From Cumulibacter soli (GTDB lineage Bacteria; Actinomycetota; Actinomycetes; Mycobacteriales; Antricoccaceae), in the NCBI RefSeq assembly GCF_004382795.1, contig NZ_SMSG01000003.1, positions 372,001 to 436,000 of the forward strand: a DNA stretch of 64,000 bases, written 5' to 3'. Below, in pieces: positions 19,560-29,896 of the stretch; position 1 is the first letter of the stretch; each line of letters opens with the position of its first letter. Below the pieces are notes generated by a model. The model saw nothing but the letters and a program-made list of their open reading frames with translations, was not told the DNA's origin and did not search any database. Position numbers and translations under genes: made by a program.

Positions 19560-20726
19560 CTACACCAGAAGTGCAGCCGCCAGCGCCACACCGAGTCCGC
19601 ACCCGGCAGTGAGCACCATCGATACCGTGGCGGGACCGTCGGGGGTCTCTGCGGCACGGGGCGGCGCTGAGGCGGCGACACTGAGCAGCGGAACCCACAC
19701 GGCGGCCGCCGGCAGTATCCCGAGCGCGACCGGCCGGGTGATCATGGCCAGCACAGCGGCGACAACGCCAGTGATCATGATGGGCCATGACGGTGTGCCG
19801 CGTACTTTTCGCAGCGACTCACGCAGGCTGGGGCCGCCGATCGCGGCCACGATCACGGCGGCCGCGACCGCGCCCGCCGCGAGTGCCTCACTTCGATCTA
19901 AGCGGAATGCGGATGCCTCTCCGAACTCTTGGGGCCATGACCAGCCGAGTACGCCCCACGTCAACAACAGCGTCGCCAATGCGCCGAGTCCGGCGACCAG
20001 AATCATCAACGACCTGCGTCGCAAGAAGTACACACACAACATGCCGACCCCCGCGGCTGTCCCCGCGAATCCGGCGAGCGCACTGGCAACCAGCAATACA
20101 CCGGAGGCCAGGCCGAGTCCCGTCGACCACAGCAATCCACGGCCGCGTTCGCTCGCCATCGCGCTCAACGCGAGGACGCCGCTGACAGATAGCACGGATA
20201 GTACGAGAGCGCCGTCAGCGACAAAGCTGGCAACGGGACTGAGCGCGAGGACCGGGGCGAGGCGGCGGGCCTGAATTCCTCCGGACAATGACTGCACCGC
20301 AGCGTTCAACAGTACGCATGCGGCCGCAGCACACGCGCCGACAATCAGCGGGGCTAGCCAGCCGGCGAGGTCGTTAACGTCGTGCAGCCAGGTACTGAGC
20401 GCGTTGCCGAGCGAGGTGCCCACTTCGGTGCCGTCATAGACCACGCCGCGAGTGCTCAGCAGGCACGCCGTCCAGGTCGTTGCGGTGGCCGCACACGCGA
20501 TTTGAAGAACCGGCCAGGAACACCGCATCAGCCAATCGCGCGCCGCCAACGCGCCGCACGCGATGGCAGCCGCCGGCAGCACGAGCCACGGTCGGCCGTT
20601 GGCCCCGACCAACCTGAGCGCGTCGGCGGAAAGCTCCGCGTCCTCAGACAGTAGGACGAGCCCGGCCACCGTAAACAGCAGCAAGGTGGACCACACGACG
20701 ATATCGGCACGTACCCGCCCGCGCAT
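19560..20726 (-). CDS. Polytopic membrane protein of unknown function
   Basis: A 388-residue, very hydrophobic Ala/Leu/Val-rich protein with roughly ten to eleven membrane segments. No transporter or enzyme signature is recognised. ATG at 20726. It is convergent with the ABC-F gene, and a weak CAGCGC-N12-GCGCTG hairpin lies between them at 19515-19538. Confidence 0.65.
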   Translation of the reverse strand: MRGRVRADIVVWSTLLLFTVAGLVLLSEDAELSADALRLVGANGRPWLVLPAAAIACGALAARDWLMRCSWPVLQIACAATATTWTACLLSTRGVVYDGTEVGTSLGNALSTWLHDVNDLAGWLAPLIVGACAAAACVLLNAAVQSLSGGIQARRLAPVLALSPVASFVADGALVLSVLSVSGVLALSAMASERGRGLLWSTGLGLASGVLLVASALAGFAGTAAGVGMLCVYFLRRRSLMILVAGLGALATLLLTWGVLGWSWPQEFGEASAFRLDRSEALAAGAVAAAVIVAAIGGPSLRESLRKVRGTPSWPIMITGVVAAVLAMITRPVALGILPAAAVWVPLLSVAASAPPRAAETPDGPATVSMVLTAGCGLGVALAAALLV

Positions 20727-20839
20727 GGTGCAACCTCTTCTCTGGTCCGGCCGCGGCGTCTTGCGTCGTCGCGGTGCTCGGCGGCGCCGATTATCGTATG
20801 GGAGCCGCGGTTCGGGTGGGGGTAGGTGACCGCGACAGA

Positions 20840-21304
20840 TCAGTCACGCCCGCGCGCCACCAGGCGCCGCGCTCCCGCCCCCTCGGCCGCCAACGCATCA
20901 CCAGGATTCGTATACGGGCAGGCGGTCAGCGAGAGACAACCGCAGCCGATGCAGTTGGCGAGGTTGTCGCGTAAGCCGACGAGTCGCGCGATGCGCTCAT
21001 CGAGGTCGGCGCGCCAGAGCCGAGCCAGGCGTGCCCAGTCGCGTTTCGACGGCGGCCGCTCGTGCGGCAGTTCGTCCAATGCCGACCGGATCCGCGCCAG
21101 GCTAATCCCGCATGTTTGCGACGCCCGGATAAACGCGACCAGACGTAACGTGTCGCGCCGATATTCGCGTCTGTTCCCTGAGGTGCGGCGAGAGGTAATC
21201 AGGCCCAGTTCCTCGTAGTAGTGCAGCGTCGACACAGCCACTCCAGCGCGGTGCGCGAGTTCACCCGGCTTGAGCCACGTCGTGATGGCGGAATCGTTCG
21301 ACAT
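20840..21304 (-). CDS. soxR: Redox-sensitive MerR-family regulator SoxR
   Basis: [2Fe-2S] transcription factor activated by redox-cycling compounds or superoxide. The 154-residue protein has the MerR HTH (LKPGELAHRAGVAVSTLHYYEELGL), a dimerisation helix, and the SoxR cluster signature C118-x2-C121-x-C123-x5-C129 (CIGCGCLSLTAC), followed by PYTNPGD. The ATG at 21304 has AAGGAG five bases upstream. It is divergent from an ABC exporter, with a perfect operator between them. Confidence 0.95.
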   Translation of the reverse strand: MSNDSAITTWLKPGELAHRAGVAVSTLHYYEELGLITSRRTSGNRREYRRDTLRLVAFIRASQTCGISLARIRSALDELPHERPPSKRDWARLARLWRADLDERIARLVGLRDNLANCIGCGCLSLTACPYTNPGDALAAEGAGARRLVARGRD

Positions 21305-21316
21305 TTCACTCCTTGA

Positions 21317-21334
21317 CATCAAGTCCACTTGATG
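21317..21334. promoter_or_regulatory. SoxR operator
   Basis: CATCAAGTCCACTTGATG is a perfect 18-bp palindrome with a CC centre, close to the known SoxR operator core (CTCAAG...CTTGAG). It lies 12 bases upstream of the soxR start and immediately before the divergent ABC exporter. A TTGACA hexamer at 21313-21318 overlaps its left end, consistent with MerR-family activation from within a promoter. Confidence 0.85.
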
Positions 21335-21349
21335 AACGAGAGTCTAGTC

Positions 21350-23239
21350 ATGCACTCCATGTCAGATAGCAGTTGGCGCACCATGCAGTCCTTTCGAGGC
21401 AGCGAGGACACCTCGGGCGGCGCCCGATTACGGCCCGGGTCCTGGCGACGGATCATCGGCTTCGCGCGGCCATTCCGCAGGGACCTGCTGTGGTTCATGC
21501 TGCTCACCGTGCTGGCGGCGATGATCGCGGTGGCGACGCCGCTGCTCGCCGGCGAGGTCGTCAACGAGATCACCGGTGAGGACCCGCATCGCCGCACGAC
21601 GATCGTCTGGATCGCGGTTGCGATCGGCGTCCTCGCCATCCTCGATGCCGGACTGTCGTTGCTGAGCCGATTACTATCTGCGCGCATCGGTGAGGGGATC
21701 ATCTTTGCGATGCGCGCTTTGGTCTTCCAGCACATCCAGCGCATGTCGCTCTCGTTCTTTACGCGCGCGCAGACGGGCGCGCTCGTCACGCGGTTGAACA
21801 ACGACATTAATGGCGCTCAGCAGGCATTCACGTCCACGCTCGCAGGCGTGGTGTCCAACGGCATTGGCCTGGCGCTGACGATCGCGGTCATGCTCACGCT
21901 GTCCTGGCAGATCACGCTGCTCTCGCTGGTGCTGCTGCCGATCTTCGTCTTGCCCGCGCGTCGCGTCGGCAACCGGATCGCCGACCTAACAAGGGAGGGC
22001 TACCGGCTGAACGCGAGCATGAATACCACGATGACCGAGCGGTTCAACGTGGCCGGTGCGCTGCTGGTGACCTTGTTCGGGCGTCCGGAGCGAGAGAACG
22101 AACAGTTCCGATCTCGCGCCGGTAGGGTGCGCGATATCGGCGTGACATCGGCGATGTACAGCACGGCATTCCTCGTCGCCTTGACGCTGGTCGCGGCCCT
22201 CGCCCAGGCACTCACGTACGGGTTGGGCGGCGTCCTGGCTGCGGACGGTGTCCTGGATGCCGGAGCGGTCGTCTCGCTGGCGTTGCTGCTGACCCGGCTC
22301 TACGGCCCCTTGACGGCGTTATCGAATGTGCGGGTGGACGTGATGAGCGCACTCGTATCCTTTGAGCGCGTGTTTGAAGTACTGGACCTGCCTCCAGCGA
22401 TTACCGAGCGCTCGGACGCCGCTACGCTCCCGCGCGGCCCGCTTTCCATCGAGTTTGACTCGGTCGGCTTCGAATACCCGTCCGCCAGAGAGGCCTCCAT
22501 CGCCTCCCTGCAGGAAGTCGACGTCCATGACGATGCGCCCGCGCAAGGAGTGCTGCACGATGTCAGTTTCGTCGTAGAACCAGGCCAACTCGTGGCGCTC
22601 GTCGGCCCATCGGGTGCAGGTAAGACGACGATCTCGCACCTCATCCCACGGGTGTACGACGCCTCGAGCGGCGCTGTTCGCGTGGGTGGCATGGATGTAC
22701 GCGATCTACAGTTGCGATCTCTGCGCGACAGTGTCGGGGTCGTTTCGCAGGACGCGCACCTGTTTCACGACACGATTCGCGCGAATCTGCTTTACGCCCG
22801 CGAGGATGCCAGCGAGGCGCAGTTGTACGACGCTCTGCGGGCGGCGCACATCGACCAGCTGGTGAACTCGCTACCGAACGGCCTCGACACGGTCGTGGGT
22901 GATCGCGGCTACCGACTATCGGGCGGCGAAAAGCAACGCTTCGCGATTGCACGGCTATTGCTGAAGGCGCCGGCGGTCGTTCTATTAGACGAGGCCACCG
23001 CGCATCTGGATAGCGAGTCGGAATCGGCTGTCCAGGCCGCGCTGGCCCACGCGCTAGTAGGACGGACATCCCTGGTGATCGCACACCGTCTGTCCACGGT
23101 CCGCCAGGCGGACCTGATCGTCGTGCTCGACGGTGGGCGAGTGGTGCAGCGCGGCAGCCACGACGAACTGATCGCTGAGGGCGGGCTGTACGCCGATCTG
23201 TACCGGACTCAGTACGCACCCGCGCCAGAGCCGATCTGA
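21350..23239 (+). CDS. ABC exporter, fused TM and ATPase domains (SoxR-controlled)
   Basis: Half-transporter of the multidrug/lipid exporter class, about 629 residues, expected to act as a dimer. Six membrane helices lie at about 40-330 (ARIGEGIIFAMRALVFQHIQ region in the first cytoplasmic loop). The ATPase domain has Walker A GPSGAGKTTISHL, signature LSGGEKQRFAIARLL, Walker B VVLLDEATAHLD and the switch histidine in IAHRLSTV. ATG 21350 was preferred because a start at 21329 would fall inside the SoxR operator; ATG 21359 is also possible. The context suggests efflux of redox-active small molecules. Confidence 0.85.
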   Translation: MHSMSDSSWRTMQSFRGSEDTSGGARLRPGSWRRIIGFARPFRRDLLWFMLLTVLAAMIAVATPLLAGEVVNEITGEDPHRRTTIVWIAVAIGVLAILDAGLSLLSRLLSARIGEGIIFAMRALVFQHIQRMSLSFFTRAQTGALVTRLNNDINGAQQAFTSTLAGVVSNGIGLALTIAVMLTLSWQITLLSLVLLPIFVLPARRVGNRIADLTREGYRLNASMNTTMTERFNVAGALLVTLFGRPERENEQFRSRAGRVRDIGVTSAMYSTAFLVALTLVAALAQALTYGLGGVLAADGVLDAGAVVSLALLLTRLYGPLTALSNVRVDVMSALVSFERVFEVLDLPPAITERSDAATLPRGPLSIEFDSVGFEYPSAREASIASLQEVDVHDDAPAQGVLHDVSFVVEPGQLVALVGPSGAGKTTISHLIPRVYDASSGAVRVGGMDVRDLQLRSLRDSVGVVSQDAHLFHDTIRANLLYAREDASEAQLYDALRAAHIDQLVNSLPNGLDTVVGDRGYRLSGGEKQRFAIARLLLKAPAVVLLDEATAHLDSESESAVQAALAHALVGRTSLVIAHRLSTVRQADLIVVLDGGRVVQRGSHDELIAEGGLYADLYRTQYAPAPEPI

Positions 23240-23257
23240 TCCGCGGACCAGCGTGCG

Positions 23258-23977
23258 TCAGAGGAGCGCGCGAATGATGAGGATGACCGAGGAGACCGCG
23301 GACACGAGCAACACCGCGGGACGAACCTTCTGGGCATCGAGGTGGCGACGTACCCACAGTGAGCATAGGAAGCCGAGGAACACGAAGGGCAGTAACAGCA
23401 GTCCGGCCTTGATTTGGTACCAGCCGAGTTCACCGTAGATGGCGAGGGTGAGCAGCGAGATCGTGCTGCTGACGAAGAAGAAGACAGCCAGGGTGCTGCG
23501 CAGCATCGACGGGTGCTGGTGCTGATACACCAGCGCCATCGGCGGCCCGCCGATCGACGTCGCCGTGCCGCCGATGCCGCTGGTGAGTGCGCCGATACTC
23601 AGCGCCACTGGGCTTGGTCGCGGACGCCAACTCAGCATGCTCAGGCCGACCGCGACGAGGACGAAGACACCCACCATGATGCTGAGCGAATCCGGATTGG
23701 CGACCGCGATGAGCCATCCGCCGACGACCGATCCAATGATTCGCCACGGGAAGGCCCAGGCCAATCCGCGCCAGTCGATGTCGTCGTGTTCGCGCACCAG
23801 CGTCATGATCGGCAGGACGGCTCCGCAGAGGATCATGGCACCGGGCATGAGGTGCGGGTCCACCAGGACCAGGACCGGCGCAGCCACCAGTCCGACGCCG
23901 AGCCCGATCAGGCCCTGCACGATCGAACCGAGGAAGATCGCGGTCCCGGTAATAGCGATGATCGCCCAGAGACTCAT
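23258..23977 (-). CDS. TauE/SafE-family permease
   Basis: A 239-residue membrane protein with about eight hydrophobic segments. The two internally related halves each carry a Gly-rich motif: GSIVQGLIGLGVGLVAAPVL and GIGGTATSIGGPPMALVYQ. Members export sulfite or sulfonates, or are uncharacterised anion carriers. The ATG at 23977 lies 58 bases downstream of the aconitase stop on the same strand, so co-transcription is possible. The substrate cannot be assigned. Confidence 0.8.
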   Translation of the reverse strand: MSLWAIIAITGTAIFLGSIVQGLIGLGVGLVAAPVLVLVDPHLMPGAMILCGAVLPIMTLVREHDDIDWRGLAWAFPWRIIGSVVGGWLIAVANPDSLSIMVGVFVLVAVGLSMLSWRPRPSPVALSIGALTSGIGGTATSIGGPPMALVYQHQHPSMLRSTLAVFFFVSSTISLLTLAIYGELGWYQIKAGLLLLPFVFLGFLCSLWVRRHLDAQKVRPAVLLVSAVSSVILIIRALL

Positions 23978-24035
23978 CGCGTCCCCGCCGGGGGATTAAT
24001 GAGCCGCTGGGCGATCGATGGCACGCGGCGCGCGG

Positions 24036-26816
24036 TTACTTGTCGCGCAGCGAGCGAAGTACGTACTGCATGATGCCGCCGTGGCGGTAGTACTCGGCCT
24101 CACCAGGGGTGTCGATGCGGACCACTGCCTGGAATTCCGAGCCAGTGGAGCCCTCGCCCGATACCTTCACGGTCACCGTGCTGGGGATGCCGCCGTCGTT
24201 CAGGGCATCGATGCCGACGATGTCGAACGTTTCGGTGCCCGATAGGCCCAGACTCGCGGCCGATTCGCCCTCTGGGAACTGCAGCGGAAGTACGCCCATG
24301 CCGATCAGGTTCGAGCGGTGAATCCGTTCGTACGACTCGGCAATCACGGCCTTGACGCCCAGCAGCGCCGTACCCTTCGCGGCCCAGTCGCGCGACGAAC
24401 CCGAACCGTATTCCTTACCGGCCAGCACGACGAGCGGCAGCCCGGCTTCCTGGTACGCGACCGATGCGTCGTACACGGTGGTCTGTTCGCCGTCCGCAAG
24501 CCAGTTGCGGGTGAACCCGCCCTGGACGCCGTCCAGCAATTCATTGCGCAGCCGAATGTTGGCGAACGTGCCGCGGATCATGACCTCGTGGTTGCCGCGG
24601 CGTGAACCGTAGCTATTGAAGTCAAGCCGCTTGACGCCGTTCTCCTGTAGGTACTTACCCGCGGGGGAGTCGGCCTTGATGGCGCCGGCCGGCGAGATGT
24701 GGTCGGTGGTCACCGAGTCGCCGAGCTTCAGCAGCACGCGGGCACCGGCGATGTCCTGCACCGGTGTCGGATCGGCCGGCATCCCGTCGAAGTACGGAGG
24801 ACGACGCACGTAGGTCGACTGCTCGTCCCACTCGAAGACGTTGCCCTCGGGCGTATCCAGACCGCGCCAGCGGTCGTCACCGGCGAATACGTCGGCGTAG
24901 TCGCGGGTGAACATCTCCGAGGACATTGCGCCGTCGATGACTTCTTCAATCTCCTGCGGCGATGGCCAGATGTCGCTGAGGAAGACCGGGTTACCGTCGG
25001 TGTCGGTGCCGAGCGAGTCGGACTCGAAGTCGAAGTCCATCGTTCCGGCGATCGCGTACGCGACCACCAGCGGCGGCGATGCCAGGTAGTTCATCTTCAC
25101 GTCCGGGTTGATCCGGCCCTCGAAGTTGCGGTTACCGGACAGCACCGATACGGCCGTCAGATCCTGCTCGTTGACAGCAGCCGAGATTTCGTCGGGTAGC
25201 GGACCGGAGTTTCCGATGCAGGTCGTGCAGCCGTATCCGACCAGGTAGAACCCGACCTTCTCCAGATACGGGGTGAGTCCCGCGCGGTCGTAGTAGTCCA
25301 TGACGACCTTCGACCCGGGCGCGAGGGTGGTCTTCACCCACGGCTTGCGGTTAAGGCCGCGTTCGACGGCCTTCTTCGCCAGCAGAGCGGCACCGACCAT
25401 CACCGATGGGTTCGATGTGTTCGTGCACGAGGTGATCGACGCGATCACCACCGCACCGTGATCGATCTCGGTCTCGGTGCCATCGGCCAGCGTCACCTTG
25501 GTGGGACGGCTGGGGCGGCTGTCGTGTGCGCCATCGCGCGGCGCACCGGCGATCTCGTGGTTGTCGTCGGGCGAGGGCGGATCGGAGGCGGGGAACGAGC
25601 CGTTCTGCTCGGCTTCTCCCTCGCGGTCTTCGACGTACGCCGGCAGCGCCTCGCGGAACGCGTTCTTCGCGTTGCTCAGTTCGATGCGATCCTGCGGGCG
25701 CTTCGGGCCGGCGATCGACGGCTTGATGGTGGCCAAGTCGAGTTCGAGGTACTCGGAGTACTTCGCCTCGTTGGCCGGGTCGTGCCACAGCCCCTGCGCC
25801 TTGGCGTACGCCTCGACGAGGCTGATGTGTTCCTCGGAGCGACCGGTGAACCGCATGTACCGGATCGTCTCTTCATCGATCGGGAAGACCGCAGCGGTCG
25901 ATCCGAACTCGGGGGACATGTTGCCGATGGTGGCGCGGTTGGCCAACGGCACGGACGCGACGCCCTGGCCGTAGAACTCGACGAACTTGCCGACGACACC
26001 GTGATCGCGCAGCATTTCGGTGATCGTCAGGACGAGGTCGGTTGCGGTAGCGCCGTCAGGTAGCGCACCGGAAAGCTTGAAGCCGACGACGCGCGGGATG
26101 AGCATCGAGACGGGCTGACCGAGCATGGCGGCTTCGGCCTCGATACCGCCGACACCCCAACCCAGCACGCCCAGGCCGTTAACCATGGTGGTGTGCGAAT
26201 CGGTGCCCACGAGAGTGTCCGGGTAGGCCTGGCCGCCACGGGCGAACACTCCGCGAGCAAGGTGCTCGATGTTGACCTGGTGCACGATGCCGGTGCCCGG
26301 CGGGACGACCTTGAACTCGTCGAACGCCGTCTGGCCCCAGCGCAGGAACTGGTAGCGCTCCTGGTTCCGTTCGTACTCGATATCGACGTTGCGCTCGAAA
26401 GCGTCAGCGCGTCCGAATACGTCGGCGATGACGGAGTGGTCGATAACCAACTCGGCCGGGGCGAGCGGGTTGATCTTTGACGCGTCACCGCCGAGGCTGG
26501 TCATCGCCTCACGCATCGTGGCCAGGTCGACCACGCAGGGCACACCGGTGAAGTCCTGCATAATCACGCGGGCGGGGGTGAACTGGATTTCAGTCGACGG
26601 CTCAGCGTCCGCATCCCACTTACCCAGGGCTTCAATCTGTGCGGCGGTGACGTTGGCCCCGTCTTCCGTGCGCAGTAGGTTCTCGAGCAGGACCTTCAAG
26701 CTGTATGGCAGCTTGGACGATCCCTCGACCTTTGTGAGGTCGAAAATCTCATAGTCAGTCCCTCCGACGCTCAGGTTTGTCCTGGCGCCGAAGCTATTCT
26801 TGCTCGGGTCCGTCAC
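24036..26816 (-). CDS. acnA: Aconitate hydratase
   Basis: [4Fe-4S] enzyme that converts citrate to isocitrate in the TCA cycle. The GTG complementary to 26814-26816 has GAGGAG six bases upstream and gives 926 residues, the size of actinobacterial AcnA/IRP1-type enzymes. Cluster cysteines are in [15 protein letters not shown] and [29 protein letters not shown] is the C-terminal substrate-binding motif. A polar, Pro/Asp-rich linker of about 50 residues before [14 protein letters not shown] is usual for this group. A start further upstream (26867) was rejected. Confidence 0.96.
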   Translation of the reverse strand: MTDPSKNSFGARTNLSVGGTDYEIFDLTKVEGSSKLPYSLKVLLENLLRTEDGANVTAAQIEALGKWDADAEPSTEIQFTPARVIMQDFTGVPCVVDLATMREAMTSLGGDASKINPLAPAELVIDHSVIADVFGRADAFERNVDIEYERNQERYQFLRWGQTAFDEFKVVPPGTGIVHQVNIEHLARGVFARGGQAYPDTLVGTDSHTTMVNGLGVLGWGVGGIEAEAAMLGQPVSMLIPRVVGFKLSGALPDGATATDLVLTITEMLRDHGVVGKFVEFYGQGVASVPLANRATIGNMSPEFGSTAAVFPIDEETIRYMRFTGRSEEHISLVEAYAKAQGLWHDPANEAKYSEYLELDLATIKPSIAGPKRPQDRIELSNAKNAFREALPAYVEDREGEAEQNGSFPASDPPSPDDNHEIAGAPRDGAHDSRPSRPTKVTLADGTETEIDHGAVVIASITSCTNTSNPSVMVGAALLAKKAVERGLNRKPWVKTTLAPGSKVVMDYYDRAGLTPYLEKVGFYLVGYGCTTCIGNSGPLPDEISAAVNEQDLTAVSVLSGNRNFEGRINPDVKMNYLASPPLVVAYAIAGTMDFDFESDSLGTDTDGNPVFLSDIWPSPQEIEEVIDGAMSSEMFTRDYADVFAGDDRWRGLDTPEGNVFEWDEQSTYVRRPPYFDGMPADPTPVQDIAGARVLLKLGDSVTTDHISPAGAIKADSPAGKYLQENGVKRLDFNSYGSRRGNHEVMIRGTFANIRLRNELLDGVQGGFTRNWLADGEQTTVYDASVAYQEAGLPLVVLAGKEYGSGSSRDWAAKGTALLGVKAVIAESYERIHRSNLIGMGVLPLQFPEGESAASLGLSGTETFDIVGIDALNDGGIPSTVTVKVSGEGSTGSEFQAVVRIDTPGEAEYYRHGGIMQYVLRSLRDK

Positions 26817-27016
26817 ACCGATCTCCTCACATCTGAGTTCGACGGCCGCAGTCGCGCGTCCAACCACTCATCATTCCGTATCGCTAGTGTCTGGTTTACT
26901 CCGGGTTAGTGCGCTGTGCCATGCCCGGACTGGAAGAGTTTCGTGTCGAGCGACATAATCGCCGCAGGGCAAACCCCATGTCGTACGTCGAGTCCCAGAG
27001 GTGTGGAGGTATCACC

Positions 27017-28549
27017 ATGCGCGTGCCGTTGACATTGCAACATTTCATCGACCGGGCCGAAGCGGTCTATCACGACCGGCCCGCGATCATCGACGAACCG
27101 GACCAGCCCGCACCGCCGCTGAACATCACGTATGGCGAGTTAGCTCGGCGTGCGCGCGCTATCAAGGCTGGATTGGACGAGCTTGGCATTGCTCAGGGTG
27201 AGCGCGTTGGCATCGTGTCGCACAATGCGGGGCGCATGTTCGAGCTGTTCTATTCGGTGCCGACGTCCGGGCGTATCTACGTGCCGATCAACTTCCGGTT
27301 GCGTCCCGAGGAAGTTCAATTCATCGTCGAGCACGCTGGGTGCACGGTCCTGCTGGTCGATGAAGAACTCGAACAGTCGCTGCGTGGGGTATACGCGAAG
27401 CACAAGTTCGTGATCGGCAAGGAATCGGACGAGGCGCTGCTGCGCTTCGAGCGCGAGGCGAAGCCGTGGGAGCAGGACGAAGACGCAGCCGCTGTTTTGA
27501 ACTACACGTCGGGGACGACGTCCAACCCCAAGGGCGTCGTACAGACGCACCGCGCGTTGTGGGTGAACGCGACCACCTTCGCCATGCACATGGGCGTCAA
27601 CGACCGCGACAGTTACCTGCACACGCTTCCGCTATTCCACTGCAACGGCTGGGGGATGGGTTTCTCCACCACCGCGTTCGGCGTACCGCAGGTGATGATC
27701 CGCAAGATCGACGGGGACGAAATCCTCAATCGCATTGAGCAACATTCGATCACCCTCGCGTGTGGTGCCCCGGCCGTGTGGAACATGGTGTTGGATGCGG
27801 CGAGTGAGCGTGGCGGTGACGTGCCCGGTAAGGGCACGATGCGGCTGGCCGTCGCCGGTGCTGCTCCTCCCACCCGCACGATCCAGCGAATCAATGACGA
27901 CCTCGGTTGGGAGTTCAACCAGATCTATGGCCTCACCGAGACTGCACCACTAGTGACCATCAACCGGTTGCGCAAGGAGGACCTCGAGAAATCATCGGAG
28001 GAGAAGGCGCAGTTGCTCTCGATGGCCGGCGTCCCCGCGCTCGGCGTCGATATCGCCACCAACGATGATGGCGAGGTGCTGACGCGAGCGAACGTCGTAC
28101 TCGATCGGTACTGGAACAACCCGGATGCGACCAGCGAAGCCCTGGAGGGCGGCTGGTTCCACACCGGTGATGGCGGCTCGATTGACGAGCACGGCTACCT
28201 CACGATCGCAGACCGCAAGAAGGACATCATCATCACCGGCGGTGAGAACGTGTCGTCGATTGAGGTCGAGGACACCATCTTCAACCACCCGGGAGTTGCT
28301 GAAGTCGCAGTGATCGGCGTACCCGACGAGAAGTGGGGAGAGACGATCAAGGCGCTAGTTGTCGCAAAGCCTGGCGTCGAGGTAACCAGCGAGGCGATTA
28401 TTGCGCTGTGCAAGGAGAAGCTCGCCGGATACAAGTCGCCGACCTCCGTGGAGTTCCGCGAGGAGATCCCGCGTACGGCGACCGGCAAGATCCAAAAGTT
28501 CAAGCTTCGTCAGCCGTACTGGGAGGGTCGCGACCGCCAGGTGAACTAA
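27017..28549 (+). CDS. Long/medium-chain acyl-CoA ligase (ANL superfamily)
   Basis: Activates a carboxylic acid as acyl-AMP and then acyl-CoA. The ATG at 27017 with GGAGGT six bases upstream gives 510 residues. Motifs: P-loop LNYTSGTTSNPKGVV, IYGLTETAP (A5), WFHTGDGGSIDEHGYL and DRKKDIIITGGENVSS (A7-A8), and the catalytic lysine in PRTATGKIQKFKLR (A10). The LFHCNGWG segment resembles enzymes of the mycobacterial FadD and plant AAE group. The acid substrate is unknown. It stands alone, divergent from acnA. Confidence 0.88.
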   Translation: MRVPLTLQHFIDRAEAVYHDRPAIIDEPDQPAPPLNITYGELARRARAIKAGLDELGIAQGERVGIVSHNAGRMFELFYSVPTSGRIYVPINFRLRPEEVQFIVEHAGCTVLLVDEELEQSLRGVYAKHKFVIGKESDEALLRFEREAKPWEQDEDAAAVLNYTSGTTSNPKGVVQTHRALWVNATTFAMHMGVNDRDSYLHTLPLFHCNGWGMGFSTTAFGVPQVMIRKIDGDEILNRIEQHSITLACGAPAVWNMVLDAASERGGDVPGKGTMRLAVAGAAPPTRTIQRINDDLGWEFNQIYGLTETAPLVTINRLRKEDLEKSSEEKAQLLSMAGVPALGVDIATNDDGEVLTRANVVLDRYWNNPDATSEALEGGWFHTGDGGSIDEHGYLTIADRKKDIIITGGENVSSIEVEDTIFNHPGVAEVAVIGVPDEKWGETIKALVVAKPGVEVTSEAIIALCKEKLAGYKSPTSVEFREEIPRTATGKIQKFKLRQPYWEGRDRQVN

Positions 28550-28561
28550 GTGGTCAGTAGA

Positions 28562-28596
28562 CGGGGGCGGTTCGGCAGAATGTCGACCCGCCCCCG
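28562..28596 (+). terminator. GC-rich hairpin after acyl-CoA ligase
   Basis: CGGGGGCGG and CCGCCCCCG form a perfect 9-bp stem with a 17-base loop, starting 12 bases after the ligase stop. No T-tract is present, but position and stability fit an actinobacterial terminator that separates this gene from moxR. Confidence 0.6.
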
Positions 28597-28759
28597 ATTC
28601 GTTGCCATGCGCATGTGGTGAACGAGTACAGGAACCGTGCACCGCGGCCGTTCGTCCACCTAACAGCGCCCACCGTGAACCAACGGGACGCGCGATACTG
28701 TTCGATGTCGCGGCTCATGTTCAGCCGCAGGCCGCAACCGCCAGCTCCTAGGAGGATGG

Positions 28760-29896
28760 GTGAGCAACCCACATCCCACGACCGAAGGCCCGACAACCGA
28801 CCTCGAGCGGGTCTTACTCGAGGTCAAGAAGGTGATCGTCGGCCAGGACAGGCTGATCGAGCGCATGCTCGTCAGCCTGCTCGCCAAGGGACACATCTTG
28901 CTCGAGGGTGTTCCCGGCGTGGCCAAGACCCTCGCCGTGGAATCGCTCGCACGCAGCGTGGGCGGGACGTACGCTCGCCTGCAGTTCACCCCCGACCTGG
29001 TGCCCGCCGACATCGTCGGTACCCGGATCTATCGTCCGGGCAGCGAGGAGTTCCAGACTGAACTGGGCCCGATCTTCGCGAACTTCGTGCTGACCGACGA
29101 GATCAACCGCGCTCCGGCCAAGGTGCAGTCGGCGCTGCTGGAAGTGATGGCGGAGAAGCAGGTGTCGATTGGCGGCGTGACGCATGAGATGCCGCAGCCG
29201 TTCCTGGTGATGGCGACGCAGAACCCGATTGAGTCCGAAGGCGTGTACCCGCTTCCCGAGGCGCAACGCGACCGGTTCTTGATGAAGGTGAACGTCGATT
29301 ACCCGAGCGTCGAGGAAGAACGAGAGATCATTTACCGGATGGGCGTCGAGTCGCCGGTCGCTGAGCCCGTGCTGAGCGTTGAGCGACTTGCCGAGCTGCA
29401 GCAGCAGGCCGGCAAGGTGTTCGTACATCACGCGCTCGTCGATTACGTAGTGCGGCTGGTGTTCGCGACGCGTACGCCCTCGGAACTCGGCCTCAAGGAC
29501 GTGGCGAGTTGGATCACCTACGGGGCGAGCCCTCGAGCGTCATTGGGAATCATCGCCGCGGGCCGCGCCCTGGCGCTGGTTCGTGGGCGCGACTACATGC
29601 TGCCGCAAGACATCCTCGATGTCTCCGGCGACGTACTACGGCACCGACTGGTGCTGTCGTACGACGCACTCGCCGACTCCGTCCCCGCCGACCACATCGT
29701 GCGACGAGTGTTGTCGGCGGTGCCGGTGCCGCAAGTCAGCGCGCGGCCCACTCGCGCCGGCGCGGCCGGTCCGCAGCGGCCTCCGGCTAGTGGCACGTAT
29801 GGTTCGGCGCCGGGTAACGGCGCACCTCGTCCGGCAGGATTCAGCGCGCCCGGCGGCTCTGCGCCGCAGCCTCCGAGCAGTCCGGCGGCCGGATGA
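28760..29896 (+). CDS. moxR: MoxR-family AAA+ ATPase
   Basis: Chaperone-like AAA+ ATPase thought to act with VWA proteins on maturation or envelope-stress targets. The GTG at 28760 follows AGGAGGATGG and gives 378 residues. Walker A is EGVPGVAKTLAVE, Walker B VLTDEINRAPAK, sensor 1 MATQNPIESEG and the Arg-finger region LPEAQRDRFLMK. The last 50 or so residues are a disordered Pro/Ala/Gly/Ser tail. It overlaps the DUF58 gene by four bases. Confidence 0.92.
   Translation: MSNPHPTTEGPTTDLERVLLEVKKVIVGQDRLIERMLVSLLAKGHILLEGVPGVAKTLAVESLARSVGGTYARLQFTPDLVPADIVGTRIYRPGSEEFQTELGPIFANFVLTDEINRAPAKVQSALLEVMAEKQVSIGGVTHEMPQPFLVMATQNPIESEGVYPLPEAQRDRFLMKVNVDYPSVEEEREIIYRMGVESPVAEPVLSVERLAELQQQAGKVFVHHALVDYVVRLVFATRTPSELGLKDVASWITYGASPRASLGIIAAGRALALVRGRDYMLPQDILDVSGDVLRHRLVLSYDALADSVPADHIVRRVLSAVPVPQVSARPTRAGAAGPQRPPASGTYGSAPGNGAPRPAGFSAPGGSAPQPPSSPAAG

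Noticed and set aside
25526-25700. The polar, Pro/Asp-rich insert in aconitase as a possible foreign insertion
   Set aside because: Actinobacterial AcnA proteins of this length normally have such a linker, so it is not unusual.
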